A stretch of 64,000 nucleotides of DNA from Bradyrhizobium diazoefficiens (GCF_016612535.1 NZ_JAENXS010000002.1:930001-994000), one strand, 5' to 3'. Numbered from the stretch's first letter, positions 54,210 through 62,504 are shown. Translations and numbers: made by a program. Notes: generated by a model from the sequence alone, not told the origin.

Positions 54210-54449
54210 TTAGCTCTTCGCGTTCTTCTCGAGAAACTTCGTGGCGTCGCCGACGGTGAGAATCGTCTCCGCAGCGTCGTCCGGAATCTCGCACCCGAAT
54301 TCTTCTTCGAACGCCATCACCAGCTCGACGGTGTCCAGACTGTCGGCGCCGAGGTCGTCGATGAAGCTCGCTGCGTCGACAACCTTCTCGGGTTCAACAC
54401 CAAGGTGTTCGACCACGATCTTCTTAACCCGCTCGCCAATGTCACTCAT
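54210..54449 (-). CDS. acpP: Acyl carrier protein
   Basis: 79-residue acidic four-helix carrier that holds the growing acyl chain as a thioester on 4'-phosphopantetheine. The attachment serine is Ser37 in GADSLDTVE. Start ATG 54449; the terminal sequence (FLEKNAKS) is usual. It is the third gene of the fab operon, with 310 bases between it and fabG, enough for its own promoter. Confidence 0.99.
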   Translation of the reverse strand: MSDIGERVKKIVVEHLGVEPEKVVDAASFIDDLGADSLDTVELVMAFEEEFGCEIPDDAAETILTVGDATKFLEKNAKS

Positions 54450-54759
54450 TGCATAACCTCGTGTTGTTCCCTGTAGACCCGACCCCCCGGGACGATACGA
54501 GCCGTCGTGGTCGTTGACTGCCTTCGCTTACGAACTTTGATTTGGCCCCACCTTAACCGGTGGAATCCCGGCGAACGACGGCCAAGGCTCCGCATCGCCA
54601 ATATACAGGGTTTCAAAAACCTGCAATGGCGTTCTTTGCCCATCCGTTGAACGCCCGGTTAACATACTTCAACTGCCTTGACTACACGCCTCGATTCGCT
54701 CCGGAAACGGCCGTTTGCCGCATCCGGCCCTGCCCATGTGGGCAGTGCAGAACGGCGCG
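54450..54759. other. Intergenic region upstream of acpP
   Basis: 310 bases between fabG stop and acpP start on the minus strand, with no gene that I can support. The acpP promoter probably lies here, since acpP is needed in large amounts. I saw no certain -35/-10 pair and no strong hairpin. Confidence 0.4.
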
Positions 54760-55497
54760 TCAGATCATGGCCATGCCGCCGTTGATGTGGATGGTCTGGC
54801 CGGTGACGTAGGCCGCTTCGTTCGAACTCAGGTAGACGGCGGCTGCCGCAATGTCCTCGGGCGTTCCCAGGCGGTTGGCCGGAACCTTGGTCAGAATCGT
54901 CTCGCGCTGCTTGTCGTTGAGCGCATCCGTCATCGGTGTCTTGATGAAGCCGGGCGCGATGCAGTTGGCGGTGACGCCGCGCTTGGCGTATTCGGCACCC
55001 AGCGTCTTGATCATGCCGATCAGACCGGCCTTCGAGGCGGTGTAATTGCCCTGCCCGGGATTGCCGGTGACGCCGACCACCGAGGTGATGGCGATGATAC
55101 GGCCGAAGCGCTTGCGCATCATCAGTTTGGTCGCAGCGCGCGCCAGACGGAAGGTCGAGGTCAAATTGACGTTGATGACCTCGTCCCAATCCTCGTCACG
55201 GAGCTGAACGAACAGATTGTCGCGCGTAATGCCGGCATTGGCGATGAGGATGTCAACCTGGCCCATCGCGGCCTCTGCCGCGGGCACCAGTGCCTCGACC
55301 TCGTCGGCCTTGGAGAGATTGCAGGGCAGTACATAGGTGCGCTCGCCGAGCTTGCCGGCAAGCTCGTCCAGCACTTCCTTCCGCGTTCCCGAAATCGAAA
55401 CGATGGCGCCCTGTGCGTGCAGCGCCTGCGCGATCGCGCCGCCGATGCCCCCGGTCGCGCCGGTGACGAGCGCCTTTTTGCCAGTCAGGTTGAACAT
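54760..55497 (-). CDS. fabG: 3-oxoacyl-ACP reductase
   Basis: NADPH-dependent short-chain reductase of fatty acid elongation; 245 residues. Cofactor motif TGATGGIGGAI near residue 12, NAG at 87-89, and the catalytic Ser139, Tyr152, Lys156 (GNYTASKAG). C-terminal YVTGQTIHINGGMAM is the standard ending. Follows fabD by 68 bases, in which a palindromic repeat lies. Confidence 0.98.
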   Translation of the reverse strand: MFNLTGKKALVTGATGGIGGAIAQALHAQGAIVSISGTRKEVLDELAGKLGERTYVLPCNLSKADEVEALVPAAEAAMGQVDILIANAGITRDNLFVQLRDEDWDEVINVNLTSTFRLARAATKLMMRKRFGRIIAITSVVGVTGNPGQGNYTASKAGLIGMIKTLGAEYAKRGVTANCIAPGFIKTPMTDALNDKQRETILTKVPANRLGTPEDIAAAAVYLSSNEAAYVTGQTIHINGGMAMI

Positions 55498-55514
55498 GGA
55501 AAAACTCCTTCAAA

Positions 55515-55559
55515 GCACGATCAGGAAAAGTGTGTAGCGGTTTTCCGGAAAGATCGTGC
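55515..55559. repeat. Palindromic repeat between fabD and fabG
   Basis: Outer arms GCACGATC (55515-55522) and GATCGTGC (55552-55559) with inner arms GGAAAA (55524-55529) and TTTTCC (55541-55546). It resembles an intergenic element that I recall as common in Bradyrhizobium-type genomes. Its place between two cotranscribed genes suggests mRNA processing or stability. Confidence 0.6.
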
Positions 55560-55565
55560 GCAAAC

Positions 55566-56525
55566 TTACCCCTGCTTCGCAGCGGCCAGTGCATCCTTGG
55601 CGGCGGCAATGTCGTTCGGACCGCCCACAGCAACGCCGATCGCGCCGTCGGCGATGCGCTTGACCAGCCCCGTCAGCACCTTACCCGCGCCGATCTCGAA
55701 GAAGCGGGTGACGCCCTGCCCCGCCATATAGGCGACCGACTCGCGCCAACGCACCGTGCCGGTGACCTGTTCGACCAGACGGCGCCGGATAGCGTCGGGA
55801 TCGGTGATGGCGCTCGCCAGCACGTTCGAGACCAGCGGCGCCGCCGGCGCCTTGATCGTGATCTGGGACAGCGCCTCCGCCATGGCGTCGGCAGCGGGCT
55901 GCATCAGCTTGCAATGGAACGGTGCGGACACCGGCAACAGCATCGCGCGTTTGGCGCCCTTGGTCTTGGCGATCTCGACAGCGCGATCGACCGCAGCCTT
56001 GTCGCCGGAGACGACCACCTGCCCGCCACCATTGTCATTGGCGGCCTGACAGACCTGACCCTGAGCCGCCTCCTTGGCGACCTCCATGGCCGCTTCATAA
56101 TCGAGGCCGAGCAGCGCGGCCATGGCGCCGGCACCGACCGGTACGGCCTTTTGCATTGCGAGACCGCGAGTGCGAAGCAGCCGCGCGGTGTCGGAGATCG
56201 TCAGACTGCCGGCCGCAGCCAGCGCTGAATATTCGCCGAGCGAATGGCCGGCGACAAAGGCAGCGTCCCGCCCCACGGAAAATCCAGCCTCTGCCTCGAG
56301 CACGCGCAGCGTGGCCACAGACACCGCCATCAGCGCCGGCTGGGCGTTTTCGGTGAGCTGGAGGGTTTCGGCAGGGCCGTCCCAGATCGTGGCCGTGAGC
56401 TTTTCCCCGAGCGCGGCATCGACCTCGTCGAATACGGCGCGCGCCACCGGGAAGGCCTCAGCCAGGGCCTTGCCCATGCCGACGGCTTGGGACCCCTGCC
56501 CCGGAAATGTGAATGCTGCCGTCAT
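55566..56525 (-). CDS. fabD: Malonyl-CoA:ACP transacylase
   Basis: Loads malonyl onto ACP; 319 residues. PGQGSQAVGMG near residue 8, the nucleophile in AGHSLGEYSAL with Ser95, an Arg near 120 (RLLRTRGLAMQKAVP) and the catalytic His in SAPFHCKLM near 207. ATG 56525 start. First gene of the fab cluster; the promoter should lie in 56526-56699. Confidence 0.97.
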   Translation of the reverse strand: MTAAFTFPGQGSQAVGMGKALAEAFPVARAVFDEVDAALGEKLTATIWDGPAETLQLTENAQPALMAVSVATLRVLEAEAGFSVGRDAAFVAGHSLGEYSALAAAGSLTISDTARLLRTRGLAMQKAVPVGAGAMAALLGLDYEAAMEVAKEAAQGQVCQAANDNGGGQVVVSGDKAAVDRAVEIAKTKGAKRAMLLPVSAPFHCKLMQPAADAMAEALSQITIKAPAAPLVSNVLASAITDPDAIRRRLVEQVTGTVRWRESVAYMAGQGVTRFFEIGAGKVLTGLVKRIADGAIGVAVGGPNDIAAAKDALAAAKQG

Positions 56526-56699
56526 CGGCGCTCCCTCGATCGCTTGAGCAATGTTCTATGAGAACCGGCAGCCGACTACGTCCGGCCCACGCCTTGGTTC
56601 CCGATCATGCTCCGAAAGGGCCGTAGACAACGTCCGAGGCCGGAATGTCAAGCCGAGATAGGCAACTCAGGCTGCATTCAACCAGGGATTCGGGTCCCC

Positions 56700-57725
56700 T
56701 CAGAATCCGCCGTTGGTCTGGCTGGCGTCGACCGACGCCCCGGCCCGCGCGCGGCGCGCGCTGTTCACCAACTTGCCGGGACGATCATCCCGATCGGGCT
56801 TCGCGGTCGCGAGCCGCAGCACCGCTGCGTAGCTCGGCTGCACCTCCATCCGCTCCGCGTGCCGGCTCTCGCTGAGCAGGCGATGGACCTTCGGCAAATT
56901 GTAGCAGGGCACGTAGAACAGAAGATGATGCTCGAGGTGATAGTTCACGTAGTACGGCGCAATGAACAGACGCTCGAGAAAATTCGCATGCGTCGTGCGC
57001 GTATTGCGCAAGGGATCGCCGCTATCAGGGACGACGGCGTGCTCGGCGATGTTGCGGATGCGGGTGATGACCATCATCCAGGTCACGAGCGGCACCAGCC
57101 ATAGCAGCGGATAGGCCCACCACACGCCGGCCGCCGCAAGCGCCGCGAACATCGCTGCATTGACGAGGCATTGCGGACCGAGCTTCTCCCAAAAATGCGC
57201 CGCGCGCTGCCGCCACGGCCAATCGTTCGGCCCGAGCGCGTTGAAGAGTTGCGCCTTGCGCTGCTGGTAGCCGGTCTGCCCGGTGATGTCGCGAATGAAC
57301 TTGCGGCGATAGCTCAGCCTGGTGATCGGAAACGGCGCCGACAGCACCAGATCAGGATCGTCCTCCTGCTGGGTGCGCGCGTGATGCTGCAGGTGATAGC
57401 GCCGATAGCTGCGCGTCTCCGCAAACAGGGGATAGGCGCAGAACCACTGGCTCAGCGTGAGATTGGTCTTCTCGTCCGAGGACAAGCAGCCATGCGCGCC
57501 GTCATGCATGAGGATCGCGAGCCCAAGCTGACGCGAGCCGATGATGGCGACGGCGAGGACATAGGTGATCGGATTGGGCCACCACGCCACCAGCGCGATC
57601 GCACCAATGATCAGTGCCCAGGCGTGCGCGATCAGCGCCGCGCCCTTCCAGGTTGCGCGCTGGCGCACGTCAGCCAGTTGATCGTCGGTCAGGAAATCGC
57701 GGGCACGCATGCGAAGCGCGGTCAT
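56700..57725 (-). CDS. Membrane fatty acid desaturase
   Basis: An inner-membrane di-iron desaturase of 341 residues. The three histidine boxes are all visible: HDGAHGC near residue 95, HLQHHARTQ near 130, and HLEHHLLF near 270. Four transmembrane segments flank them. Start ATG 57725, three bases after the preceding TetR gene, so the two are cotranscribed. The likely reaction is double-bond insertion into acyl phospholipids, or a related lipid hydroxylation. It is placed beside the fab cluster, though transcribed separately. Confidence 0.92.
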   Translation of the reverse strand: MTALRMRARDFLTDDQLADVRQRATWKGAALIAHAWALIIGAIALVAWWPNPITYVLAVAIIGSRQLGLAILMHDGAHGCLSSDEKTNLTLSQWFCAYPLFAETRSYRRYHLQHHARTQQEDDPDLVLSAPFPITRLSYRRKFIRDITGQTGYQQRKAQLFNALGPNDWPWRQRAAHFWEKLGPQCLVNAAMFAALAAAGVWWAYPLLWLVPLVTWMMVITRIRNIAEHAVVPDSGDPLRNTRTTHANFLERLFIAPYYVNYHLEHHLLFYVPCYNLPKVHRLLSESRHAERMEVQPSYAAVLRLATAKPDRDDRPGKLVNSARRARAGASVDASQTNGGF

Positions 57726-57728
57726 GGC

Positions 57729-58433
57729 CTACCCCTCCTCATTCGAATGGCTTGATGCGTCGCGTTCGCCGACCAGACGCAGGCGCGCCGTGTCGCCAGG
57801 GGATTTCGCCTGCTCGCCGAGCACACGCAACATTTCGGCGCACAGCGCCTCGGGCGAACGACCCATGGCGTAGCCCTCGAGGATGATTCCGATGGCGACG
57901 GCCCAGAACCGCCGCGAGCTTTCGTCGGGCGCGCGCAGCGAGCGCCAACCGTGTCGTGCCACCTGGCCCGCATAGGCGCGCGCGCCTTCGCTGTGCAGGC
58001 GCTCGATGGTGCGCTCGACCAATGGCGCCAGATCCTGGCGCCGCCGCGTCAGCGTCAGCGCTTCGGCGAAGAAAGCGATCGAATCGCTCGCCGTCACGGT
58101 CTCGGCCAGCGCGTGGGTGTATTCCCGCGGCGTGCGCGCCTTCAGCGCCGCCTGCTCGGTCGCGCGCGCCAGATACAAGAGATCGCGGCAGGCGCATTCG
58201 ACGAACAACGCCTCTTTGGTACGGAAGTAATAGGTGATCTGGCTCGGGAACGCGTCCGCCGCGGCTGCGATGTCGATGATCGCCGTGCCGGAAAGCCCCC
58301 GCTCCCGAAACAGCGGGCTCGCCGCATCCAGCAGCAGGGAACGCATCTTGCGGCCCGCCGAGCGCGTGGCGCGCGCCGCGTGCTTCGGGTCGCCAACCGT
58401 TTCAAACGGCTCCTGGGCCGACTTTTCCGCCAT
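57729..58433 (-). CDS. TetR-family regulator of the desaturase
   Basis: A 234-residue repressor. The N-terminal helix-turn-helix spans about residues 45-75 (GTAIIDIAAAADAFPSQITYYF), a typical TetR motif. The C-terminal ligand domain shows no recognised family. Start ATG 58433; a perfect palindrome at 58455-58471 lies just upstream. The downstream desaturase is coupled by a three-base gap. By analogy with DesT of Pseudomonas it may sense acyl-CoA saturation; this is inference. Confidence 0.9.
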   Translation of the reverse strand: MAEKSAQEPFETVGDPKHAARATRSAGRKMRSLLLDAASPLFRERGLSGTAIIDIAAAADAFPSQITYYFRTKEALFVECACRDLLYLARATEQAALKARTPREYTHALAETVTASDSIAFFAEALTLTRRRQDLAPLVERTIERLHSEGARAYAGQVARHGWRSLRAPDESSRRFWAVAIGIILEGYAMGRSPEALCAEMLRVLGEQAKSPGDTARLRLVGERDASSHSNEEG

Positions 58434-58454
58434 CGCATCCTCCGTCTTGATTTA

Positions 58455-58471
58455 TTTGTATGACATACAAA
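58455..58471. promoter_or_regulatory. Perfect palindrome, likely TetR operator
   Basis: Arms TTTGTATG (58455-58462) and CATACAAA (58464-58471) around a single A, extended imperfectly outwards (ATTT/AAAT). It lies 22-38 bases upstream of the TetR start codon, the normal site for autorepression of the TetR-desaturase operon. Confidence 0.7.
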
Positions 58472-58714
58472 CAAATAGATCAAGCCGGATGCGGTATGGG
58501 AGGACTGATCCCGAATTCGGCGCCCCGGAACCGACCGGGCCGAAAACACGACCCTCGAACCTTGCCAAGCCGGCCAAAATCCGTATAACGCGCGCATCCG
58601 CAGACCCCGGCCGGGAGCTGAACGGACGGTCTCAGCAAATCATTCGTGATCTTGGTGTGGCAGGGCCAGTCGGCCCGTCGTCCCGTGTTTCCGCCTTCTG
58701 AGCTTAATCCCAGA

Positions 58715-58776
58715 GTCCTTTCCGAAGGCCTCTTAAGGGCTTGACGCCGGGCGATGCGCCAACATGAGGAAAGGAC
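58715..58776 (+). promoter_or_regulatory. rpsF leader able to sequester its ribosome-binding site
   Basis: GTCCTTTCC at 58715-58723 is the exact complement of GGAAAGGAC at 58768-58776, which covers the Shine-Dalgarno region of rpsF (ATG 58781). Pairing would hide the ribosome site. A smaller alternative hairpin, CCTT-TCCG-AAGG (58718-58729), overlaps the first arm. S6-S18 autoregulation through an mRNA leader is known in many bacteria; whether this leader belongs to that class is not shown. Confidence 0.5.
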
Positions 58777-58780
58777 CACC

Positions 58781-59281
58781 ATGGCTCTCTATGAGCATGT
58801 TTTTCTCGCGCGTCAGGACGCGAGCACGCAGCAGGTCGAAGAGCTGACTGCGCAGATGACTGGCATCGTCGAGGGTCTCGGCGGCAAGGTCACCAAGACC
58901 GAGAATTGGGGCGTGCGCTCCCTCACCTACCGCATGAACAAGAACCGCAAGGCGCACTTCGTGCTGCTCAACATCGACGCGCCGTCCGCGGCGATCGCCG
59001 AGATCGAGCGCCAGGAGCGCATCAGCGAAGACGTGATCCGCTATCTCAGCGTCCGCGTCGAAGAGCTTGAGGAAGGCCCGTCTGCGATGATGCGCAAGGC
59101 CGACCGCGATCGCGAGCGTGACGACCGTGGCGGTGGATTCCGCGACCGTGAAGGCGGCGGCTTCCGTGGCGACCGCGAAGGTGGTTTCCGTGGTGGCGAT
59201 CGCGACGGTGGTGGCTTCCGCGGGGACCGCGGCCCGCGCCGCCCGCGTGAAGACGCTGAAACCACGACGGATGGGGAGTAA
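58781..59281 (+). CDS. rpsF: 30S ribosomal protein S6 with Gly/Arg-rich tail
   Basis: Binds 16S rRNA with S18. 166 residues from ATG 58781 ([13 protein letters not shown]), preceded by GGAAAGGA. The S6 fold is complete up to about residue 103 ([13 protein letters not shown]). The C-terminal extension from about 107 to 155 has repeated GGGFRD/GGFRG-type units rich in Gly, Arg, Asp and Phe, and an acidic end. Such tails occur in other alphaproteobacterial S6 proteins, but this one is long. Operon rpsF-rpsR-DUF2232-rplI. Confidence 0.98.
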   Translation: MALYEHVFLARQDASTQQVEELTAQMTGIVEGLGGKVTKTENWGVRSLTYRMNKNRKAHFVLLNIDAPSAAIAEIERQERISEDVIRYLSVRVEELEEGPSAMMRKADRDRERDDRGGGFRDREGGGFRGDREGGFRGGDRDGGGFRGDRGPRRPREDAETTTDGE

Positions 59282-59286
59282 GAACA

Positions 59287-59526
59287 ATGGCTGAAGCTGG
59301 TGCACGCCGCCCGTTTTTCCGTCGTCGCAAGAGCTGCCCGTTCACGGGCGCGAATGCTCCGAAGATCGACTACAAGGACTCCAAGCTGCTGATGCGTTAC
59401 GTCTCCGAGCGCGGCAAGATCGTGCCGAGCCGGATCACCGCGGTGTCCGCGAAGAAGCAGCGTGAGCTCGCCCGCGCCATCAAGCGCGCGCGGTTCCTGG
59501 GCCTGCTGCCCTACGTCATTCGTTAA
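59287..59526 (+). CDS. rpsR: 30S ribosomal protein S18
   Basis: 79-residue small-subunit protein that forms a heterodimer with S6. [12 protein letters not shown] near the N-terminus and the ending [14 protein letters not shown] match the family. Start ATG 59287, five bases after the rpsF stop. The CPF motif has a single Cys, so it is not a zinc-ribbon variant. Confidence 0.98.
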   Translation: MAEAGARRPFFRRRKSCPFTGANAPKIDYKDSKLLMRYVSERGKIVPSRITAVSAKKQRELARAIKRARFLGLLPYVIR

Positions 59527-59535
59527 GACGAATTC

Positions 59536-59561
59536 GACCGGCGGCGATCACGCCGCCGGTC
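59536..59561 (+). terminator. Strong hairpin between rpsR and the DUF2232 gene
   Basis: Perfect 11-base stem: arms GACCGGCGGCG (59536-59546) and CGCCGCCGGTC (59551-59561) around ATCA, followed by GTGACTTT. The T-run is weak, so it probably attenuates rather than stops the transcript, lowering downstream expression and protecting the rpsF-rpsR message. Confidence 0.6.
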
Positions 59562-59654
59562 GTGACTTTCTGAACTCATAAGGCTTCCGGGTCGTCCGGT
59601 CGCCGATGGTTGGGGCAAAACGCCTCTAACCGCTCGAAGGGAGCGGGACAGCTG

Positions 59655-60632
59655 ATGATGGTATTTGGACTGATAGCCCTGGTCGCCGGCGCTGCGTCGG
59701 CTCTGATGTTCGCCTCGATCGTGTCGGGCGCGCTGATCTCGCTCGTCCTGTTCTATCTCGCGCCGCTGCCGCTGATGGTTGCCTCGATCGGCTGGGGTCC
59801 GCTCTGCGCGAGCCTCGGCGGCATTGCCGCCGCGCTCGGCCTCGGCGCCCTGTTCGGACTGCCCTACTGCCTCGCTTTTGCCGTCACGGTTGCGCTGCCG
59901 GCCTGGTGGCTCGGCCATCTCGTGCTGCTCGGCCGGCAGGTGGATGGCGCGACCTCTCCCCTTGCCACCGAAGCGCGGGCCGAACCCGATATCGAATGGT
60001 ACCCAGTCGGCCGCATCCTGCTGTGGATTGCGGGCTTCGCGATGCTGACCACGATCGCCGCCCTGCTCACACTCGGCACCGACGCCGAGGCCATCACCGG
60101 CACGCTGAAGCGCGGCCTGATCCGCATCCTGCACGCCGCCGACCCGCAGGCCCCGAGCGAATGCGACCAGTTCATCGACGCTCTCGTGACGATCGCGCCG
60201 GCCGCCGCCACCATCGTCTCGATGATGACGCTCACCCTCAGTCTCTGGCTCAGCGCCAAGGTGACGGCGACGTCGGGCCGGCTGCGACGCCCCTGGCCGG
60301 ACCTGATGACGGCCGAACTGCCGGCGACGACGCTCGCTGGCCTCTGTGTCGCGCTCGCTCTCTGCTTCACCGGCGGCCTGCTCGCGATCGTCGCGCAGAT
60401 CGCTACGGCAGCGTTGATGATGTCCTACGCGCTGACCGGTTTCGCCGTCCTGCATACGCTGACGCTGGCGCTGAAGAGCCGCACTTTCTGGCTTGGCTCG
60501 ACCTATGTCGTGGTCGTCGTGTTCGGCTGGCCGGTGATTGCGATGGTGGCCCTCGGCCTCGCGGATGCCGTGTTCGGCTTCCGCGAGCGCTTCCTGCGCA
60601 ACCGGCAACCGCCGCCATTGCCGACATCTTAA
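59655..60632 (+). CDS. DUF2232 family integral membrane protein
   Basis: A 325-residue polytopic membrane protein, about eight hydrophobic segments (for example LIALVAGAASALMFASIVSGALISLVLF at the N-terminus). It sits between rpsR and rplI, the usual place for this family in alphaproteobacteria. Start ATG 59655, with GAAGGGAG upstream. Function unknown; a role in envelope homeostasis or transport is not shown. Confidence 0.9.
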   Translation: MMVFGLIALVAGAASALMFASIVSGALISLVLFYLAPLPLMVASIGWGPLCASLGGIAAALGLGALFGLPYCLAFAVTVALPAWWLGHLVLLGRQVDGATSPLATEARAEPDIEWYPVGRILLWIAGFAMLTTIAALLTLGTDAEAITGTLKRGLIRILHAADPQAPSECDQFIDALVTIAPAAATIVSMMTLTLSLWLSAKVTATSGRLRRPWPDLMTAELPATTLAGLCVALALCFTGGLLAIVAQIATAALMMSYALTGFAVLHTLTLALKSRTFWLGSTYVVVVVFGWPVIAMVALGLADAVFGFRERFLRNRQPPPLPTS

Positions 60633-60679
60633 ATCAAACCCGAAACTGAAAACCCAGAGCACTTCAAAGGAGAACAAAT

Positions 60680-61285
60680 ATGGAAGTCATTTTGCTGGAA
60701 CGCGTGAGCAAGCTCGGCCAGATGGGCGAAGTCGTGAAGGTTCGCGACGGCTACGCCCGTAATTTCCTGCTCAAGCGCGGCAAGGCGCTACGCGCCACCG
60801 CGGACAACCGCGCCAAGTACGACGGCATGAAGGCCGAACTCGAGGCTCGCAATCTCCAGAGCAAGGGCGAGGCGTCCAAAATCGCCGAAAAGGTCCAGGG
60901 CAAGAACATCATCGTGATCCGTCAGGCTTCGGAAGCCGGCCACCTGTTCGGCTCGGTCACGGTGCGTGACGTGGTTGTTGCCTTCGAGGCCGACGGCGTT
61001 TCGCTGTCCCGTCCGCAGGTGCAGCTCGACGCGCCGATCAAGACCATCGGCAAGCACACCATCACCGTCGCCATCCACCCCGAAGTCGAGGTTGAGGTCT
61101 CCGTCACAGTTGCGCGCAGCCAGGACGAGGCCGAGCGCATCAACCGCGGCGAGGACATCTCGACCCGCAACGAGGACCGCGACGCGGCCGCCGAAGCGAT
61201 CGCCGCCGCTGGCGAGTTCTTCGATCCGGAAGCCCAGCACGACGATGCCGAGCCGACCCCGGCTGCGGAAGAGACCGAGAAGTAA
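60680..61285 (+). CDS. rplI: 50S ribosomal protein L9
   Basis: 201 residues. The N-terminal domain ([31 protein letters not shown]) is the strict L9 signature, followed by the long linking helix and C-terminal domain ending near residue 150. A 50-residue acidic extension ([26 protein letters not shown] and following) is typical of alphaproteobacteria. AAGGAGAAC precedes ATG 60680. The operon ends here at a terminator which overlaps the next convergent gene. Confidence 0.98.
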   Translation: MEVILLERVSKLGQMGEVVKVRDGYARNFLLKRGKALRATADNRAKYDGMKAELEARNLQSKGEASKIAEKVQGKNIIVIRQASEAGHLFGSVTVRDVVVAFEADGVSLSRPQVQLDAPIKTIGKHTITVAIHPEVEVEVSVTVARSQDEAERINRGEDISTRNEDRDAAAEAIAAAGEFFDPEAQHDDAEPTPAAEETEK

Positions 61286-61312
61286 AACCTGCTTTCACGC
61301 AGGCGACGACGA

Positions 61313-61349
61313 AGCCCGACTGCCTCAGGCAGCCGGGCTTTTCGTTTTT
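61313..61349 (+). terminator. Terminator of the rpsF-rplI operon inside a convergent gene end
   Basis: Hairpin with arms AGCCCG-A-CTGCC and GGCAG-C-CGGGCT (61313-61339), TCA loop, then TTTCGTTTTT. It overlaps the last codons of the thioesterase gene on the opposite strand (stop at 61325), so the hairpin and coding sequence share bases. Confidence 0.88.
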
Positions 61350-61792
61350 GCGGCCACGTCCTCGCTCAGCATCGCGATCGAGGCGAGCGCCGTCGCCGTA
61401 TGCTTCTCGACACCGTCGCTGACGCAGAACACGTCGGCCGCGACCACGGAGACCTGACGTCCCGGCTTGATCACCCTCGCTCGGCAGATCAGTTTGTCGC
61501 CGACCGCCGGCGATAGTAGATTGAGCTTGTATTCCGCCGTCAACGCCGGCTGGCCGCGCGAGGTCGCCGCCGCAATGGTCGTGGCATTGTCAACCAGGAA
61601 GGCGGTGACGCCGCCATGGAAGAAGCCATGCTGTTGAAGCAACTCCGGCCGGCGCTCGACTGCAATCGTGCAGGTGCCCCGCGACAATTCCGACAGTTCG
61701 GCTCCGACGAGATTCATAAAGCCCTGCCGGCCGACATTGGCGTGGATGCGCTCGGCGATCGGTATGAACTCGGGATCGGGTTCATTGCTCAT
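61325..61792 (-). CDS. PaaI/YdiI-type hotdog thioesterase
   Basis: 155-residue hotdog-fold acyl-CoA thioesterase. The signature H-G-G (QQHGFFHGGVTAFLVDNATTIAA) is at about residue 52-60, followed by the typical strand LTAEYKLNLLSPAVGD. The start overlaps the TetR stop by four bases, giving an operon TetR-thioesterase. The substrate is probably an aromatic or short-chain acyl-CoA; not proven. The 3' end lies over the ribosomal-operon terminator. Confidence 0.92.
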   Translation of the reverse strand: MSNEPDPEFIPIAERIHANVGRQGFMNLVGAELSELSRGTCTIAVERRPELLQQHGFFHGGVTAFLVDNATTIAAATSRGQPALTAEYKLNLLSPAVGDKLICRARVIKPGRQVSVVAADVFCVSDGVEKHTATALASIAMLSEDVAAKTKSPAA

Positions 61793-62400
61793 GACACCAC
61801 TCCTTCCTGGTTGTTGGCACGGCCGGGCGGCACCAGCGCACGGATGGCACAGGCGATCAGCGTATCGACTTCACTGCGCGGATCGGCGCGGTCGCGCCCG
61901 GAGAGAAAGGCACGGCAGAAGATCTGCGCGGGGCCGATCAGCTGGCTGACGAACATCATGGCCGGCATCGACAAGAGCTCGCCACGCGCAACCAGCGGCG
62001 CGCGCCAGCGCTCGATCCCTTCAGCGAGCCGCGCATTCTGGGTGCGCTGGGCGTCGCGGACGTCCTCACTCCACTCGCCGCGCGAGATTTCGAAGAGATA
62101 ACGCGCCTCGCGCCGACTCGACACGACCCAGTCGAGGTGGGCGCGGATCAGGCGATCGATGCCCTGCGCCGCATCGGGGACCGGATCGAGCGCGGCGAGC
62201 ATCGCGGCGTGATAGTGCCGCAGCACCTCCAGAAACAGCGCGCCGGCGAGTTCCTGCTTGGAACTGAAGGCATGAAAGAAGCTGCCGTTGGAGGCCCGAG
62301 CCTTGGCGCGGATGGCGGCGACCGTCGCGCCCTCGAAGCCCGACCGATCGAATACCGCGAGCCCCGCAGCCAACAAATCGTCGCGCACGCCGGATGACAT
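61789..62400 (-). CDS. TetR-family regulator of the thioesterase operon
   Basis: 203-residue repressor. HTH region around residues 25-45 (GATVAAIRAKARASNGSFFHAFSS), with the family pattern; C-terminal ligand domain with SEVDTLIACAIRALVPP. ATG 62400 start; four-base overlap with the thioesterase gene downstream. Tandem palindromes at 62411-62438 lie directly upstream and are probable operators. An acyl-CoA or aromatic ligand would fit the neighbour. Confidence 0.9.
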   Translation of the reverse strand: MSSGVRDDLLAAGLAVFDRSGFEGATVAAIRAKARASNGSFFHAFSSKQELAGALFLEVLRHYHAAMLAALDPVPDAAQGIDRLIRAHLDWVVSSRREARYLFEISRGEWSEDVRDAQRTQNARLAEGIERWRAPLVARGELLSMPAMMFVSQLIGPAQIFCRAFLSGRDRADPRSEVDTLIACAIRALVPPGRANNQEGVVS

Positions 62401-62410
62401 CGATCGCTCC

Positions 62411-62438
62411 TAGAGTAATACTCTAGAGCTATACTCTA
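62411..62438. promoter_or_regulatory. Tandem overlapping palindromes, likely TetR operators
   Basis: First perfect palindrome TAGAGTA-A-TACTCTA at 62411-62425; an overlapping second, TAGAG-C-TA-TACTCTA (62424-62438), with one imperfect arm. Both share the TACTCTA half-site. They lie 10-38 bases before the TetR start, consistent with cooperative binding by two dimers. Confidence 0.72.
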
Positions 62439-62455
62439 ACGGTGGTCAAGACGAT

Positions 62456-62484
62456 GCGAAGGCCGCGCCACGCGCGGCCTTCGC
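62456..62484 (-). terminator. Hairpin terminator of the haem protein gene
   Basis: Perfect 13-base stem: arms GCGAAGGCCGCGC (62456-62468) and GCGCGGCCTTCGC (62472-62484). It lies 20 bases past the stop of the minus-strand gene at 62505, and separates it from the TetR operator. On the minus strand it is followed by a weak T-rich stretch (ATCGTCTTG). Confidence 0.7.
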
Positions 62485-62504
62485 AGATCGACGAGATTGT
62501 CTGT

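Noticed and set aside
56558..56640. EcfG-like promoter on the minus strand before fabD
   Set aside because: GGAAC-N16-CGTA is only a partial match; such matches are expected by chance in GC-rich DNA.
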